Shown here piece after piece: positions 62,704 through 64,000 of a DNA stretch of 64,000 nt. The notes beneath the pieces are model-generated. The model saw only the letters and a program-made list of their open reading frames with translations, did no database searches and was not told the DNA's origin. The position numbers and the translations under genes were made by a program. The DNA comes from Tenacibaculum sp. MAR_2009_124 (lineage in GTDB: Bacteria; Bacteroidota; Bacteroidia; Flavobacteriales; Flavobacteriaceae). Numbering within the stretch: position 1 is the first letter of the stretch; every line of letters begins with the position of its first letter. The stretch is from contig NZ_FNSF01000008.1 in the NCBI RefSeq assembly GCF_900105455.1, positions 124,001 to 188,000 on the forward strand, read 5' to 3'.

Positions 62704-62881
62704 TTTGATTAGAAGATATAACATTTACAAGAAGTTAAAAGAAAAAGGTTACACTAAAGAAATTAATGAAGATTTCTTTGAGAAAAGTATACATGATCTT
62801 AATATAGAAAAACTAGAAAAAGAAAAGGAAAGACTTGAAAATAAACTCGTTGATAATATCACTAAACTAATAAATCAATAG
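62696..62881 (+). CDS. small charged coiled-coil protein
   Basis: 61 residues from the ATG at 62696, which overlaps the preceding stop by 8 nt. It is almost wholly helical and charged (RYNIYKKLKEKGYTKEINED; LNIEKLEKEKERLENKLVDN). It is probably the partner or last gene of the unit with the membrane protein. Its stop abuts the convergent regulator gene. Function unknown. Confidence 0.55.
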   Translation: MNDLIRRYNIYKKLKEKGYTKEINEDFFEKSIHDLNIEKLEKEKERLENKLVDNITKLINQ

Positions 62882-63274
62882 TTAATTCTTGACCTCTTTT
62901 AACCTTCTCTCAACAATCTTATTAGCCTCTTCTAAAACAGACTTATCAAATAAGACTTTCATTAATTCTTCCTTATTAAATTCATTTGGATTATTAACAA
63001 TATACGTGCTAATTTGGTGAGAAGTAAATTTTTCTAATCCTTTAGTATATTCAACATTCTTCTCATTGATTTTATCATCAATTTCTAATAAATCATTGTA
63101 GAACTCAATAATTACTTCTTTCGTTTTCCTTCTTGGATTCTCCACTACACCTTCAAAAACCTTTCTTAATCCAGTCTGACTCTGCCCTGAAAACTTATGA
63201 ACTTCATAAGCCGTAACCCCCTTATCAATAAGGTGTTTCAAAGCATTTTCAAAAGTTTTATCTATTGTTTTCAT
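62882..63274 (-). CDS. divergent HTH regulator of the element
   Basis: A 130-residue protein. The N-terminal half reads as a helix-turn-helix (LKHLIDKGVTAYEVHKFSGQ then SQTGLRKVFEGVVENPRRKT, as in Cro/CI-type proteins). The C-terminal half is helical and charged. It is the only minus-strand gene in the element and faces a plus-strand promoter across 90 nt. That is the layout of a lysogeny or transfer switch; the role is inferred. Confidence 0.65.
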   Translation of the reverse strand: MKTIDKTFENALKHLIDKGVTAYEVHKFSGQSQTGLRKVFEGVVENPRRKTKEVIIEFYNDLLEIDDKINEKNVEYTKGLEKFTSHQISTYIVNNPNEFNKEELMKVLFDKSVLEEANKIVERRLKEVKN

Positions 63275-63303
63275 AAAATTAACACAAAAAGTTAACTAAA
63301 GTT

Positions 63304-63334
63304 TTGTAAAGTGACACAAAGTGTACTATATTTG
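63304..63334 (+). promoter_or_regulatory. rightward promoter of the element with AAAGTG repeats
   Basis: TTG (63304-63306), 20 nt, then TATATTTG (63327-63334): a full consensus promoter. Between the boxes, AAAGTGACAC (63308-63317) is followed by AAAGTGTAC (63318-63326). These direct repeats are a natural operator for the divergent HTH protein. Confidence 0.7.
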
Positions 63335-63365
63335 TTTTAACAACAATAACAAAAGTATAAAAAAA

Positions 63366-63692
63366 ATGGACACTCTTGCTACTTATAATTTAATATTAAC
63401 ACATAAACAGTTATTAAGTTCGAAACAGTTAGAGCTAAATGGTTTAGAACAAACTAACTTCAATTTGTTCATTACAAGCTTCCAAGAGCTATCTAAAAAA
63501 TCAAATCAACAAATTGAAATTTTCTTAACGTTAAACAATACGGCCAGAAACATCAATTCTCTTGTTTCAGTTACTGAAGCATTAAAACACAATTTTGACA
63601 CCTTAAAGGTTTTCATCTCAGAAAAACCAATTAACAATATTAACACGGATTATTCATCCGTTGATTTTAAGAAGTTTGGAACTACCGATTAA
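63366..63692 (+). CDS. hypothetical protein, first rightward gene after the switch
   Basis: 108 residues from the ATG at 63366 (MDTLATYNLILTHKQLLSS); the open frame further up crosses the promoter. Mostly helical (FNLFITSFQELSKKSNQQIE; LVSVTEALKHNFDTLKVF) with a short polar tail. No family recognised. It should be the first gene expressed from the 63304 promoter. Confidence 0.6.
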   Translation: MDTLATYNLILTHKQLLSSKQLELNGLEQTNFNLFITSFQELSKKSNQQIEIFLTLNNTARNINSLVSVTEALKHNFDTLKVFISEKPINNINTDYSSVDFKKFGTTD

Positions 63693-63703
63693 AATTTGTA
63701 GCC

Positions 63704-63747
63704 CAACATTTTTGTTTAGTTGTTGAGGAGGGGTTTGTCTCCCCTCC
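63704..63747 (+). terminator. double hairpin with a very G+C-rich stem
   Basis: CAACA/TGTTG (63704-63708 with 63721-63725) is followed directly by GGAGGGG/CCCCTCC (63727-63733 with 63741-63747), then ATCTTTT. The second stem is all but one G-C pairs in an AT-rich region. It may be a terminator or attenuator between two genes, or a structured RNA. Confidence 0.6.
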
Positions 63748-63767
63748 ATCTTTTAAAACCAATAATT

Positions 63768-63944
63768 ATGGATGATTTTTTAAATGAATTACAAAATAGC
63801 AGCTACTTAAGAATGATAAGTTCAACCCTTATCGTATCAAACGCACTCTCATTGTACTTAATAAGTGTCCTTTACTCACAAAAAAAAGGCATAAAGAAGC
63901 AACTCAAAAGTAAATATAGAATCAAAAAAATAAATAACAATTAA
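63768..63944 (+). CDS. small membrane protein of the element
   Basis: 58 residues from the ATG at 63768 (MDDFLNELQNSSYLRMISS); the upstream open frame reads through the hairpin. One membrane helix (STLIVSNALSLYLISVLY) is followed by a basic tail (KKGIKKQLKSKYRIKKINNN). Function unknown. No further complete gene follows before the window edge. Confidence 0.55.
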   Translation: MDDFLNELQNSSYLRMISSTLIVSNALSLYLISVLYSQKKGIKKQLKSKYRIKKINNN

Positions 63945-64000
63945 GATTTTGGTTAGTTAAAAAGGAGATAAAAGTAGATAAAAAAGGACTTTAAACACAT

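Overview
The window comes from a marine-type member of the Bacteroidota, most likely a gliding Flavobacteriaceae close to Tenacibaculum. This is inferred from the gldKLMN gliding and type IX secretion genes, the low G+C content, Bacteroidota promoters of the TTG-N20-TANNTTTG kind, many lipoprotein signal peptides, and core-gene order. No tRNA or rRNA gene and no CRISPR array was seen.

From 1 to about 41.2 kb is mostly core chromosome. On the minus strand lie gldN, gldM, gldL and gldK (the secretion and gliding core, with GldL/GldM as motor), a formimidoylglutamase-like gene and topA. On the plus strand follow miaB, a lipoprotein, a sigma-54 activator, lptE, a TPR-like gene, secG, groES and groEL. 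Next come a secreted plug-domain protein and its short relative, DUF3179 and barrel genes, sppA, tag, dipeptidyl peptidase III, a beta-helix lipoprotein, a Kir-type K+ channel, a HAD/MazG pair, a TlpA-like thioredoxin, ilvE, tRNA modification genes (mnmD, trmN6), a C1 peptidase, a saccharopine-dehydrogenase-like gene, pckA and adenine deaminase.

From 41.3 to 47.9 kb is an accessory locus on the minus strand. It holds a GH64/thaumatin-fold protein, two DUF1842-like proteins and two other small beta-rich proteins, none with a signal peptide, beside a TPR histidine kinase and LytTR regulator pair. A 48-nt element recurs three times there, each copy upstream of a small gene. Core genes resume with a BaxI protein, ruvC, hemW and a cyclase-family gene. 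A HEPN-like protein sits between ruvC and hemW.

From 52.7 to 55.2 kb is a gene-poor region with five copies of a 78-bp head. Three copies belong to full cassettes of about 540 bp in tandem. Each full cassette reads on the minus strand as promoter-like box, 30-codon ORF or structured RNA, and rho-independent terminator. This is the strongest candidate for something undescribed. Two tandemly duplicated M43-type metalloprotease lipoproteins and an MFS transporter follow.

From about 58.98 kb to the end is an integrated element. A VOC (glyoxalase-fold) gene is cut after about 31 codons. A tyrosine recombinase with a near-perfect promoter follows, then HTH regulators, small membrane and lipoproteins, and a divergent control region. 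Its right end lies beyond the window.
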